In this document: positions 8,790 to 18,300 of the stretch, one piece after another
Position numbering within the stretch: the stretch's first letter is position 1
How the letters are laid out: every line of letters starts with the position of its first letter
Assembly: GCF_001613225.1 (NCBI RefSeq)
Contig: NZ_BDBY01000021.1
Location: 1 to 43,308 of the forward strand
Source of the DNA: Nocardia pseudovaccinii NBRC 100343
GTDB taxonomy: Bacteria; Actinomycetota; Actinomycetes; Mycobacteriales; Mycobacteriaceae
DNA length: 43,308 bases
Reading direction: 5' to 3'
Made by a program: the position numbers and the translations under genes
The notes under the pieces: generated by a model
The model's input: only the letters and a program-made list of their open reading frames with translations
What the model was told of the DNA's origin: nothing
Database searches by the model: none

Positions 8790-9102
8790 ACCCACCCACC
8801 AAGGCCAGATTTGGAATCTCGTGAGCCGGATCTCCGGGCGCCGCGCGACGGTGGTGATCGTGGATTCCGATGTGGTTATTCGGCAGCGACCGATGTTGGT
8901 CGCCGCGCCGGTGCGCGAGGCTCGCGAAGTTCCGTCGCGCCACCAATTGCTCACCGTCGCAATGCCGGAGAGTTCGCAGGTGATCGCGCTGTACGACATC
9001 GCCATCGTGCCGAAGGACAGTCTCACCGAGCAGGTCGGTGACCTCACCTCGGAAGTACTCGAGCAGGTGAAGATCGGGCTGCGGGCCCGATTCGACCTGT
9101 GA
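8779..9102 (+). CDS. MazF/PemK-like toxin
   Basis: The 107-residue protein fits the MazF/PemK fold. It has an N-terminal GQIWNLV strand, the core strand TVVIVDSDVVI, and a C-terminal block with KDSLTEQVGDLTSEVLEQVKIGLRARF, which matches the usual DSxxxxxxGxLxxexlxxVxxxLxxxL ending of MazF proteins. Such toxins are mostly sequence-specific endoribonucleases. The strand after GQIW is shorter than in classic MazF and the usual RP(V/A)V motif is not clear, so activity is uncertain. The GTG start overlaps the end of the antitoxin gene, a normal arrangement for a type II pair. It sits between the CHAT-NB-ARC gene and jetA. Confidence 0.7.
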   Translation: MPAEPTHQGQIWNLVSRISGRRATVVIVDSDVVIRQRPMLVAAPVREAREVPSRHQLLTVAMPESSQVIALYDIAIVPKDSLTEQVGDLTSEVLEQVKIGLRARFDL

Positions 9103-9185
9103 GTCACCGGGTGGCGAACAGGCGCAAACTGGACGCGGCCACGCCGAATGGGGGTCGGTCTCGACACCCGCGACCGACCCGCTAC

Positions 9186-9191
9186 TACCCT
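9186..9191 (+). promoter_or_regulatory. -10 box that sets the jetA start
   Basis: TACCCT fits the TAnnnT consensus and is followed by seven bases and then GTG at 9199. This spacing is typical of leaderless actinobacterial transcripts. It favours 9199 over the in-frame ATG at 9148, and separates the Wadjet genes from the toxin-antitoxin transcript. Confidence 0.5.
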
Positions 9192-9198
9192 GTTCCCG

Positions 9199-10743
9199 GT
9201 GACCGACTCCGTTGACGGCCTGCCGTATGCCGCGCCCGCGCTATGGGATGAGCGGTTGCGGCTGTTCTCCTTCGCCACGGCCGAGAAGCGGGTGGAGTAT
9301 CTGTGGGTGCTGCGGGCGTTCGACAATGCGCGCGCGGCCTATGTGGTGCTGCTGCACGCCGACGATGTCGCGACCTGGATCGAACGCAGTGCGCCCGATG
9401 CCCCGCAGCTGACCGGCGCGGAGATCGGGCCGCTGTTGGACCAGCTGCATCAGTGGGGTGTGGTCGAGCGCAGCTATGACGGCACGCGCGCCGCGACGCT
9501 CGCGGAATATCGGAATCGGCACTACGTCTATCAGCTGACCCAGGCCGGATTCAAGGCATATCGGGCGGTCGCGGGTGTGCTCGAGGCGCGGCTGGACGAG
9601 GCGGCGCTGTCGCGACTGGTGCTGCCCGAACTGCTCGCGGATCTCAATGCCCTCGCCGAGGCGAATAAGGCCGGTGACGCGGAGCGGGTGTACCGGACGC
9701 TGCGCCGCCTGGATGCCGCACTCTCGGATATGGCGGCACGGGCCGCGCATTTCTACCTCTCGCTCGGCGATATGGTGCGCACCACCGAGATCACCCCGGA
9801 ATCGTTTCTGGCGCACAAGGACGCGCTGCTCGCGCATATGCGCGAATTCAGCATGGATCTGGCTCGTTTCGCGCCGCGCCTGGCCGCCACGATCGGTGAG
9901 ATCGAGCAGACCGGCGTCGAGGAACTCATCGAGCGGGCGGCGCGCTGTGACGAACGGGTGCTGCTGAGTCCGGCCGAGCGGCAAGCGGATTGGCGGGCGC
10001 GCTGGCAGGGGCTGCGGACCTGGTTCGTCGCGACGGCCTCCGATATTCCCGGCGAAACGTCGGCCACCGAGGCGGACCGGCTGCGGGAGGCGACCATGAG
10101 CGCCATTGCCGCGGTGCTGTCGCTCCTGCGGCGGGTCACCGATTCACGTAAGGGCGGGGTGAGTCGCGAATCGGCGCTGCGGCACCTCGCGGGCTGGTTC
10201 ACCGCCGCACCGACCGCCGACAGCGCACACGCGCTCTTCGATGCCGTCTTCGGTCTCGGCAGGCCGCGTCATATTTCCCTGGAACATCCGGACGCGGACC
10301 TGATTCCGGCGATCCGCTCCTGGTGGGAGGCACCACCATTGGAGATCTCGCGCACCCTCGCCGAAACGGGCAGGCCGCCGCAGGCCGGTGCCCCCGCCCG
10401 AATTCAACGCAATGACGCGGGAATTCGCCGACTCCGCAAGGCGCAGCTCGACGCGCAGCGCGCCCGCGCCGAGGCCGCCGAATCCCTGGCCGCCGCCTCG
10501 GTGCACGAGCGCGTCCTCGACGAACGGGAGACCGAGGTGCTGCTGCGCCTGCTCGATGCCGCGTCCACCGCCTGGGTTCCGGTGAGCGGCCGCGTCGACG
10601 GCACCACCGGCTCGGATAGCGGTGTCACCCTCACCGTCTCCGAACATCCGGGTTCGACGGTGATCCGCACCGCACGCGGGCTACTGCATTTGAACAACCG
10701 CCGCCTCGAGGTGAAGCAGTCGACCCGCGGGCGGCGCGCATGA
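9199..10743 (+). CDS. jetA: Wadjet type II protein JetA (TIGR02677/DUF2397)
   Basis: The 514-residue protein is recognised as TIGR02677, the first gene of the four-gene cassette later named type II Wadjet. It opens with WDERLRLFSFATAEKRVEYLWVLRAF, continues with winged-helix-like and helical segments, and has a charged coiled helix (RRLRKAQLDAQRARAEAAE) before a C-terminal domain. In the related MukF/MksF/JetA proteins this subunit is the kleisin that bridges the two heads of the SMC-like ATPase. An ATG at 9148 would add 17 residues, but the -10 box supports 9199. It overlaps jetB by four bases (ATGA), showing translational coupling. Confidence 0.85.
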   Translation: MTDSVDGLPYAAPALWDERLRLFSFATAEKRVEYLWVLRAFDNARAAYVVLLHADDVATWIERSAPDAPQLTGAEIGPLLDQLHQWGVVERSYDGTRAATLAEYRNRHYVYQLTQAGFKAYRAVAGVLEARLDEAALSRLVLPELLADLNALAEANKAGDAERVYRTLRRLDAALSDMAARAAHFYLSLGDMVRTTEITPESFLAHKDALLAHMREFSMDLARFAPRLAATIGEIEQTGVEELIERAARCDERVLLSPAERQADWRARWQGLRTWFVATASDIPGETSATEADRLREATMSAIAAVLSLLRRVTDSRKGGVSRESALRHLAGWFTAAPTADSAHALFDAVFGLGRPRHISLEHPDADLIPAIRSWWEAPPLEISRTLAETGRPPQAGAPARIQRNDAGIRRLRKAQLDAQRARAEAAESLAAASVHERVLDERETEVLLRLLDAASTAWVPVSGRVDGTTGSDSGVTLTVSEHPGSTVIRTARGLLHLNNRRLEVKQSTRGRRA

Positions 10744-12158
10744 TCAACGCCCGCCGCATCGATTCGCTCGCACTCGACAACTATCAGCGCGCCGCCCGCG
10801 TCATCCTCGCCAACCACCTGGTCACCCGGACCTTTCCGGACCGGATCGCGCTGCCACTGATCCGGCGCTGGGCCACCGAACTACGCGAGGATCTGGCCGA
10901 ATTGTTCGGCTACCGACTCGAGGTCACCGAAACGACAGCCCGGGTCTTCCCGGTCATCGATCGACTCGATTCGGGCAAACCGGCCCGCTCCGTCACCGAG
11001 CGCGTCTTCGACCGCCGCCGCTACGCCTATCTGGCCTTGGCGCTGGCAGCGCTCGGCCGCGCCGGGGACCAGATCACCTTGTCGGAGTTGGCCGATCAGG
11101 TCGCCGTATATACCGGACGGGTCGACGGCCTCGAACTGTCACCCGACCGCGCCGCCGACCGCGATGCCTTCGTCGATGCCGTCGGCTGGCTCGCACATCG
11201 GGGGGCGCTCACCCTGGCCGACGGCGATGCGGGTGGCTGGGCCGCCGATCCGGAGGCGGGAGAGGCGCTCTACGACATCGACCGGCCGGTGGTTTTCGCG
11301 CTGTTCCGACCGCCGCGCGCGCTGCAGCATCTACACAGTGTCCGTGGGCTGCTGACCGAGGACGCGCTCGCGCACGGTCCGGCCGCGAATGCGCAGGCCG
11401 CCGATGCGGCGCGGCGGGTGCGGCGCAGTCTGGTGGAGCGTCCGGTGGTGTACGCCGAGGATCTGGCCTACGACGAACGACCGCTGTTGTTGCAGGATCG
11501 GGTCGTCGCGGATGTCGAACAGTTCACCGGGTTGCGGGCCGAACGCCGCGCGGAGGGCGTCGCGTTGATCGATGTCTCCGGGCGTCTCTCCGATGTCCGT
11601 TTTCCGGGCACCGGCACATTGGCGCAGGTGGCGCTGCTGCTGGTCGGTGAGATCGCCGACCGTGTCCTCGATATCGACAATCCGGTACCGGTGCGTCCCG
11701 GCGCACCCGATCCCACCGTCGCCCTTGCCGAGCAGCTCGACGGCGCCATCCCCGAGTCCACCGTATTCGTGCCGCTCGCCGATCTCCCGTCCACCGAACC
11801 CGAAGTGGCGGAAGAGGTTTCGGATCCCGATGCGGAGGCGATGGCGTATGTGCGCGCGACGTACCCGTTCGTCGAAGCGAGCTGGGTCGGCGAGACGGTG
11901 CAGGCGCTGACCGACCGCTACGGTGTCACTTTCGCCGCGCAGTGGCAGGCGGACGTTCCCGGACTGGCCAGGGAGGTTACCGCCCTGTTGGAACGGCTGC
12001 GGCTGGTCCAGGTGGTCGAGGACGGTTTGATCATTCTGCCCGCACTGGCTCGCTACCGCGGCGCGGTCGTCACCGTCCGCACCAAGCGGGCCGCCGAGTT
12101 GTTCGTCACCGCCTCCGACACGCTCGGGGCCGACAGCGTTGGTACGGAAGGGATTTAA
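10740..12158 (+). CDS. jetB: Wadjet type II protein JetB (TIGR02678/DUF2398)
   Basis: The 472-residue protein matches TIGR02678. It opens LALDNYQRAARVILANHLVTRTFPDR, has the segment GYRLEVTETTARVF, and ends in winged-helix-like helices. In Wadjet and MukBEF-type complexes JetB is the KITE subunit that binds the kleisin. The family is usually described as somewhat shorter; the extra length here lies in the middle and C-terminal third, including a linker rich in D and E around residues 340-370. The ATG overlaps the jetA stop, and jetC starts three bases after its TAA, so all three subunits are probably made from one mRNA. Confidence 0.85.
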   Translation: MINARRIDSLALDNYQRAARVILANHLVTRTFPDRIALPLIRRWATELREDLAELFGYRLEVTETTARVFPVIDRLDSGKPARSVTERVFDRRRYAYLALALAALGRAGDQITLSELADQVAVYTGRVDGLELSPDRAADRDAFVDAVGWLAHRGALTLADGDAGGWAADPEAGEALYDIDRPVVFALFRPPRALQHLHSVRGLLTEDALAHGPAANAQAADAARRVRRSLVERPVVYAEDLAYDERPLLLQDRVVADVEQFTGLRAERRAEGVALIDVSGRLSDVRFPGTGTLAQVALLLVGEIADRVLDIDNPVPVRPGAPDPTVALAEQLDGAIPESTVFVPLADLPSTEPEVAEEVSDPDAEAMAYVRATYPFVEASWVGETVQALTDRYGVTFAAQWQADVPGLAREVTALLERLRLVQVVEDGLIILPALARYRGAVVTVRTKRAAELFVTASDTLGADSVGTEGI

Positions 12159-12161
12159 ACC

Positions 12162-15100
12162 ATGTCGCTCATCCATGGCGGAGTACGGTTCGTCCCGACC
12201 CGCGCCGGCATCATCAACCTGTGGGACTACCGCGACCAGGAGTACTGCTTCGCCGACGGGAGGCTGGTACTGCGCGGGCCCAACGGCTCCGGTAAGACCA
12301 AGGCCCTCGAAGTGCTGTTCCCGTTCGTGCTCGACGGCAGGATCGAACCGCGCAGGCTCAACCCGTTCGCGGGTGAAGAGCGCACCATGAAGTCGAACCT
12401 GTTGTACCGCAAGCAGGAATCCGCGTATTCGTATGTGTGGATGGAGTTCGCGCGCGGTAAATGGGACGACCCCGAGGTCGTCACCATCGGCATCGGTATG
12501 CGCGCCACCCGGTCCTCGGACAAGGTGACCCGCTGGTACTTTGTCGCCGACGGCCGTGCGGGCGTCGACTTTTCACTCATCGGCCCCGACGATCGGCCGC
12601 TGACCCGCAAGCAGCTGGCCGAGCAGATCGGCACCGACGCCATCGTCGATCGACCGGTCGAGTACCGCAATGCGATCGACGCACGCATGTTCGGTCTCGG
12701 CACCCAGCGCTACGACCAGCTGATCAATCTCATCCTCACGCTGCGCCGACCCCAGCTCGCGAAAAACCTTGATCCACGCGGACTTTCGCAGGCACTCACC
12801 GATGGTCTGCGCCCGCTCGACGAGCAGCTGATCCTGGACGCGGCGCGTTCGTTCAGCGATATGGAGGAGGTCGGGCGCACCCTGGAGGGGCTGGTCCACG
12901 CCGATACCGCCACCAGGTCCTTCGTCGATGTATACCGGAAATACCTGGCGGTACAGGCGAAGACCGATGTCGATCAGGTACGGACCCGACTCGATGCGGT
13001 GACCAACGCCAGCACCGCACTGTTCGCCGCCGCCGCACTGCGCGAACGTCGCGAGGGCGAACGGACCGCGGCCGAGGCGCGCGCAGACGATGCCGACCGC
13101 GCCTACGAACAAGCACTCTCCGACCGGGAAACCCTGCAGCGCTCCAGCGCCTACGAGGGCAAACAGCAACTCGACGATCTCGCCGACGCGGTGCGCCGCC
13201 TCGAGGCCTCGGCGGGTGTGCACAAGGACAAGGCGCTCAAGGCCCGGCAAACCCTCGATCAGCGCGGCCAGGAGGCCGAACGCGCCAAGGCAGCCGTACA
13301 GAACGCGGCCGCCGCGCTGGCCCGCGGCGAGGACGAATTGCGTGCCGCCGCCGAAGATGCGGGCATCACCTGGGCCGGATCGGCCGACCAGGCCCGTGGC
13401 GATCAGCTGACCGCCGCGGTCCGCGGACATGCCGAGGAACGCGACGCCGACGTGCGCGCGGTCCGCAAGGCGCTCGGTCTGATGGATTCCGCCACGGCCG
13501 AACGCAATCGGGCCGAACAGCTCGCCGAACGGGCTCGTGCGCTGCGCGAATCGGCCGCCGCCGAGGTCTCGGCTGCCGAGGCGGCCGTTGTGCTGGCGCG
13601 CACCGAAGCTGCGGGCGCACTGCGCACTTGGTGGGATGCGCATCGAGAGGTGTACTCCCCCATTCAGAAAGGCCTGTTCGAAGCGCTCGACACCGCACTG
13701 GCCGGTGCGGGCTCCGATGAGGCGGCCGGTGTCGCCGAGGTTCTGGCCGAACGCACCGAACCGCTGCTCGACGACATTCGCACCCGCCGTCAGGAAGCGC
13801 GCGCCACCGCCGCGCTGGCCGGTGACCGGCTGGTCGAACTCGAGGCCGAACGCGATGCGGTCGCGGCCCAACGTGACGAGGCCCCACCGGTGTCGGCCGC
13901 TCGTGCGCGGAATACGGAGGGGCGGCCGGGTGCGCCGCTGTGGCGACTGGTCCGTTTCGCCGATTCCGTGACACCAGCGCAGGCCGCGGGCATCGAGGCC
14001 GCGCTGCATGCCGCGGACCTGCTCGACGGCTGGGTCTGCGCGGAATCCGAACGGCCGCAGTACACCTCCGACCAGTTCCTGGTTCCCTTGCCTACCGCAG
14101 CGCGACCGTCCGGGCGCACGCTGGCCGATGTCCTTGTCCTGGAGGATGATTCGGCCGACCTCACGGTGCCGAAGCAGGTCATCGCAGACGTGCTGGCCTC
14201 CATCGCCCTGTACGACAAGGACTCCGATCTCAGCACCGAAGTCGGCGTAAGCACCACCGGCGGATTCCGCCAGGGCGTTCAGGTGGGCCGCCACCACAAA
14301 CCTGATGCCGAATTCATCGGAGCGACCGCCCGCGCGAAGCGCCGGGACATCCGGCTCGCCGAGTTGACCGCGGCAGTCGAGTCGACCGAGGAGACACAGC
14401 GGCAGGCACAGGCCGCCGAGTCGGCAGGGAGCGCCGAACTGGAGCGAATCTCCGCCGCCGCCAAGGCATTACCGCGTCCCTCGGCCGTCACCGCCGCCCT
14501 GCGCGCGGTTTCGGAAGCGGCTGGCATGATGCGCTCGCGCTCCGAGGCCGTCCAACAGGCCGAACGCGACCTCGACCAAGCGGTAGCCGAAGCATCGGCC
14601 GTCGAGAAGAAGCTGCGGTCGGTCGCTCAGGCGCACCGCACGCCGCGCGATGCGCGCGAGATCGATGCCCTCGCCGCCGCCATCCGTCACTTCGAGAACA
14701 CCGGAACGGGGCTGCTGCGCCTGCGCACCGACCACGAACGAGAGCGCGAACGCGAGCGCGAGGGTTCGGACCGCTTCGACGAGGCCCGCGATCTGGCCGA
14801 GGCCTTCGCCGAAGAGGCCGAGGCCGCCGATGCGGGCTACCAGGAGCAACTGCGCAAACTCGAAACCCTGCGCGAGGCACTCGGCGCGGGCGCCGCCGAT
14901 ATCGATCGCGAACTCGAACAGGCGCGCGCGAAGATCGAGGCGACCCGGGCGGAGCAGAAAGCCGCTCGCAAGGCCGCAAATGAGGCGATCGAGGCGGTTG
15001 GTGATGTGGAGGCGGCCTACCGCACCGCGCACGAGTCGCTCGGTACGGCCCTCACCGAGGTCCTGGCCGATGTGAAAGCCCTCGCGCCCTACGCCCAGCC

Positions 15101-16373
15101 GGATCTGCTCACCCTGCTCGGCGCACCTGCCGACAGCCGCTGGCCGAGCAGTGACGCCGCCTGGTCGACGCCCGAACAACTGCTCTACCGCATTTCGGCG
15201 GCCGGGCCTCAGATCGAACCCCAGGTGCTGCCGGACGAGGTAGCCGAACTCTTCGTCGACCTGACCGCCGCAACGTCTTCCGTGCGGGCGGGCGAGGCGG
15301 CCCGCAAATCCACGCGCAGTGCGGTGAACTCGGCACTCCAGGAATTCGACGCCGCGCTCGTCGCTTCCGGCCGCGATTACCGGCTGCAATGGGATGCCGC
15401 GGACGGCCTGACCGTCGTCCAGGTACAGGACGACAACGGGCTGTCGGCCCTCGCGGATTTCGCCACCCGCATCGACGCCGCCCGCCGCGATCAGGAATTG
15501 CTGCTCACCGACGCCGAACGCCGGATCCTCGAGGACGCACTGCTCACCGGCCTGGCACAGCAGATCTATGAACGCACCAGCGACGCGCGCGATCTCATCG
15601 CCCGCATGGGTGCGGAAATGAAGCAGCGCCGCATGTCCTCGGGCAATACCATCGGCGTGCACTGGGTGCTGTCCGATTCACTCTCGGATGCGGCCCGGGC
15701 CATGTGCAAGCTGTTGGATCGCGACGCCTCCTCCCTCGTCGCCGATGATCTTGCGGCCATCCGCGCCCACTTCGCCACCGAGATCCGGGCCGCCCGCGCC
15801 GCGCATCCGGAGCGTTCCTACCCCGAAATCCTGGGCGCGACACTGGACTACCGGACCTGGCGGGTGTTCTCCTTCACTCTCATCTCCGCCGACGGCAGCG
15901 AGGACAAGCTGACGGTGGCCAGGCACAGTGCGCTCTCCGGCGGTGAACAGTCGGTCTCGCTGCATCTGCCGCTGTTCGCCGCCGCGCACGTCATGCTCGA
16001 CTCGGCCGATCCGCAGGCGCCGCGGCTGCTCGCGCTGGACGAGGCGTTCGCCGGTGTCGACGACAACGGCCGCAGCGAACTGCTCGGCCTGAGTGTGCAA
16101 TTCGACCTCGACCTGTTCATGACCGGCTACGACCTGTGGATCACCTACCCGCACGTCCCCGGCTGCGCGCATTACGATCTCGCGCATTCGGCCGCCGAGA
16201 ACACCGTCAGCGCAACGCTGCTGGTATGGGACAGCGGCGATCTGCTCGCCGAACACGATGGGACCGATCTCACCGCCGCGCTCGGCTCCCCCAACCGCCG
16301 CCGCGTCCCGAACTCGATCGAGGGCGGCCTGGCACTGGACAGTATGCCGGGCAGCCCGGCGCCGGTCGGCTGA
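12162..16373 (+). CDS. jetC: Wadjet type II SMC-like ATPase JetC (TIGR02680)
   Basis: The 1403-residue protein is a MukB/SMC-like ATPase. It has Walker A GPNGSGKT at 39-46, long coiled coils rich in A, E and R from about 280 to 1010 broken by a hinge-like globular region around 580-740, the ABC signature LSGGEQ at 1258-1263, and Walker B LLALDE with D1293 and E1294. All ATPase motifs look intact. In Wadjet this subunit extrudes DNA loops, and small circular DNA is then cut by JetD. No JetD (TIGR02679/DUF2399, Toprim fold) is encoded downstream or upstream in the window. The next gene on the strand is a transporter 16 bases away. Confidence 0.9.
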   Translation: MSLIHGGVRFVPTRAGIINLWDYRDQEYCFADGRLVLRGPNGSGKTKALEVLFPFVLDGRIEPRRLNPFAGEERTMKSNLLYRKQESAYSYVWMEFARGKWDDPEVVTIGIGMRATRSSDKVTRWYFVADGRAGVDFSLIGPDDRPLTRKQLAEQIGTDAIVDRPVEYRNAIDARMFGLGTQRYDQLINLILTLRRPQLAKNLDPRGLSQALTDGLRPLDEQLILDAARSFSDMEEVGRTLEGLVHADTATRSFVDVYRKYLAVQAKTDVDQVRTRLDAVTNASTALFAAAALRERREGERTAAEARADDADRAYEQALSDRETLQRSSAYEGKQQLDDLADAVRRLEASAGVHKDKALKARQTLDQRGQEAERAKAAVQNAAAALARGEDELRAAAEDAGITWAGSADQARGDQLTAAVRGHAEERDADVRAVRKALGLMDSATAERNRAEQLAERARALRESAAAEVSAAEAAVVLARTEAAGALRTWWDAHREVYSPIQKGLFEALDTALAGAGSDEAAGVAEVLAERTEPLLDDIRTRRQEARATAALAGDRLVELEAERDAVAAQRDEAPPVSAARARNTEGRPGAPLWRLVRFADSVTPAQAAGIEAALHAADLLDGWVCAESERPQYTSDQFLVPLPTAARPSGRTLADVLVLEDDSADLTVPKQVIADVLASIALYDKDSDLSTEVGVSTTGGFRQGVQVGRHHKPDAEFIGATARAKRRDIRLAELTAAVESTEETQRQAQAAESAGSAELERISAAAKALPRPSAVTAALRAVSEAAGMMRSRSEAVQQAERDLDQAVAEASAVEKKLRSVAQAHRTPRDAREIDALAAAIRHFENTGTGLLRLRTDHEREREREREGSDRFDEARDLAEAFAEEAEAADAGYQEQLRKLETLREALGAGAADIDRELEQARAKIEATRAEQKAARKAANEAIEAVGDVEAAYRTAHESLGTALTEVLADVKALAPYAQPDLLTLLGAPADSRWPSSDAAWSTPEQLLYRISAAGPQIEPQVLPDEVAELFVDLTAATSSVRAGEAARKSTRSAVNSALQEFDAALVASGRDYRLQWDAADGLTVVQVQDDNGLSALADFATRIDAARRDQELLLTDAERRILEDALLTGLAQQIYERTSDARDLIARMGAEMKQRRMSSGNTIGVHWVLSDSLSDAARAMCKLLDRDASSLVADDLAAIRAHFATEIRAARAAHPERSYPEILGATLDYRTWRVFSFTLISADGSEDKLTVARHSALSGGEQSVSLHLPLFAAAHVMLDSADPQAPRLLALDEAFAGVDDNGRSELLGLSVQFDLDLFMTGYDLWITYPHVPGCAHYDLAHSAAENTVSATLLVWDSGDLLAEHDGTDLTAALGSPNRRRVPNSIEGGLALDSMPGSPAPVG

Positions 16374-16389
16374 ATGTGAATGGATAGCA

Positions 16390-17694
16390 GTGTCTTCGAG
16401 CTCCACCCCGCTCCACCGCAAGGTCGCCATCGCCACGCTGGTCGGCACCACCCTCGAGTGGTACGACTTCATGCTCTACGGCACGGCATCCGCACTGATC
16501 TTCAGTAAACAGTTCTTCCCGACGCTTAGCCCCGCCGCCGGAACGCTGGCGGCATTCAGCACTTTCGCAGTCGGTTTCGGCGCGCGACCGATCGGCGGGC
16601 TGCTCTTCGGCCACTTCGGTGATCGGATCGGTCGCAAGACCACCCTCGTGATGTCGCTGTTTCTGATGGGCGTGAGCACCATGCTCATCGGGGTGATCCC
16701 GAGCTACGAGAGCATCGGATTCTGGGCTCCCGCACTGCTCGTCGCATTGCGACTGTTGCAGGGCGTCGGACTCGGCGGTGAAGGTGCGGGCGCGGTGGTG
16801 CTCTCGCTGGAGCATGCGCCACCGGGACGACTCAACCGGTATGCCAGCTTCCCGCAGATGGGCACACCGGCCGGGCTGATCCTGGCCAATGCCATCTTCC
16901 TCGGCACCAGCGCGCTGCTACCCGATGCGACCTTCCTGAGCTGGGGTTGGCGAATTCCGTTCCTGCTCAGCGCGATTCTCATCGTCGTCGGGCTCTGGAT
17001 GCGACTCGGGATCACCGAATCCGTCGACTACGCCGAACTCGTCCAACGCGGCGAGCTCGCCTCGTTCCCGCTTCGCGACGCACTTCGGGTAGGACCTGCG
17101 CGGCTGGTGCTGATTCTGTTGGCCGCCATCGCGACCTCGGCCGTCGTCTATATCTTCATGGTGTTCACGCTGACCTACGGCACCAGGGCGCTCGGGTTCA
17201 GCCGAGACTTCCTCCTGCTCGGCGTCATCGTTTCCGCCGTCTTCTGGTGTGCCGCAATGCCCTTCTGGGGCTCGCTCGCCGACCGCTATGGCACGCGCCG
17301 GGTATTCCTCGCGGGTACCGCCGCGCTGACGGTTTGGTGTGCGGTGTACTTCCCGCTGCTGAACACCGGCAACAAGGCCGTCGTCTTTCTCGCGCTGCTC
17401 GGCATGGGCGTCACACTGCCGATCAGCCACAGTGTCGGCGGCATCGTCATCGCCGAACTCTTCCCACCATCGGTCCGCTACTCCGGCACCTCGCTGATCG
17501 TGCAGATCTCGGTTGTCCTCGGCGGCGGACTCGCCCCGCTCATCGCGACCGCACTGTGGACCGCGGGCTCGACCTCGGGAGCGGTGACCTGCTATATCGT
17601 CGCCATCTGCGCGTTGAGCACGATCAGCATGGCGGTGCTGATCCGGGCGGCCGAGGCGAACGCAGAGATCCCCGTGCCCGTACCGGTCGGCTGA
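16390..17694 (+). CDS. MFS transporter, metabolite:H+ symporter (MHS) family
   Basis: The 434-residue protein has 12 predicted membrane segments. It shows MHS hallmarks: VGTTLEWYDFMLYG at the start, GHFGDRIGRKTTL between segments 2 and 3, LRLLQGVGLGGEGAGAVVL in segment 4, and SLADRYGTRRVFL between segments 8 and 9. Relatives carry small acids and osmolytes such as shikimate, citrate, alpha-ketoglutarate or proline/betaine; the substrate cannot be read here. The GTG at 16390 is chosen because it gives the normal MHS N-terminus, although the ribosome site is weak. It follows jetC by 16 bases with no terminator, so it may be co-transcribed. The stop codon abuts the convergent M15 peptidase gene. 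Confidence 0.85.
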   Translation: MSSSSTPLHRKVAIATLVGTTLEWYDFMLYGTASALIFSKQFFPTLSPAAGTLAAFSTFAVGFGARPIGGLLFGHFGDRIGRKTTLVMSLFLMGVSTMLIGVIPSYESIGFWAPALLVALRLLQGVGLGGEGAGAVVLSLEHAPPGRLNRYASFPQMGTPAGLILANAIFLGTSALLPDATFLSWGWRIPFLLSAILIVVGLWMRLGITESVDYAELVQRGELASFPLRDALRVGPARLVLILLAAIATSAVVYIFMVFTLTYGTRALGFSRDFLLLGVIVSAVFWCAAMPFWGSLADRYGTRRVFLAGTAALTVWCAVYFPLLNTGNKAVVFLALLGMGVTLPISHSVGGIVIAELFPPSVRYSGTSLIVQISVVLGGGLAPLIATALWTAGSTSGAVTCYIVAICALSTISMAVLIRAAEANAEIPVPVPVG

Positions 17695-18300
17695 CTACAG
17701 CCCGAAGGAGCCGCTCGACCACGGCGGGACGGGGATGGACGGCAATCCCGGGAGGACGGGCGGGATCGGCGACGACGGAGCCGGGGCGGTACCGCCCCCG
17801 CTCGCGTCCGCGCGCAACGCCGGGCAGGCCCCGCCCGGGGCGGTGGCGAGTTCGAAATGCCACCATTCGTTCTGATAGATCCGGCACAGGCCCCAGCGAT
17901 TCCCATTCGCTTCCAGCCACTGCGCCCCGGCCTGCGGCCCCACGTCGATCGCCCGGCCCTGCACATGGGTCGACTCGTTGGGCGGCAGCACCCACCGCCG
18001 GGCCTCCTCGGGACTGCCATAGGTCCGCACCCCGTCGTCCCACAGCGCCTGCTGCTCGGCGGGCGTGCGGTAGCCGGAGTTGATATACAGGCCGACTCCT
18101 TCGGCATGCGCCTGGTTCTCGGCCTGCGTGTACGCCGCGGCGAGCCCCGGCTCCAGCCCCTCGGTCCCGCTGGCATTGCCAGCCACCTGCACGATCGGCG
18201 CGGCAGCGGCGGTGGGCATGGACAGCCCGGCCGCGACGATCACCGGGAACAGTGCGGCGGATACGCCCAGCATGGTCCGGGTACGGAGCGTGATCGACAT
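17695..18300 (-). CDS. Secreted M15-family D,D-carboxypeptidase (VanY-like)
   Basis: The 201-residue protein has a signal peptide of about 34 residues (LGVSAALFPVIVAAGLSMPTAAAA) with no lipobox cysteine. The zinc peptidase motifs are complete: SGYRT at 75-79, S-T-H-V-Q-G-R-A-I-D with ligands H112 and D119, and EWWHFE with catalytic E145 and ligand H148. M15 enzymes of this kind trim D-alanine from peptidoglycan stem peptides outside the cell. The tail after residue 165 is rich in proline, glycine and serine. The ATG lies seven bases after a TACTAT box (18308-18313 on the complementary strand), fitting a leaderless mRNA. Its stop is directly next to the stop of the convergent transporter gene. 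Confidence 0.85.
   Translation of the reverse strand: MSITLRTRTMLGVSAALFPVIVAAGLSMPTAAAAPIVQVAGNASGTEGLEPGLAAAYTQAENQAHAEGVGLYINSGYRTPAEQQALWDDGVRTYGSPEEARRWVLPPNESTHVQGRAIDVGPQAGAQWLEANGNRWGLCRIYQNEWWHFELATAPGGACPALRADASGGGTAPAPSSPIPPVLPGLPSIPVPPWSSGSFGL

Noticed and set aside
12573..14297. 574-codon minus-strand frame inside jetC
   Set aside because: It mirrors the coiled-coil codons of jetC and has no recognisable domain or ribosome site.
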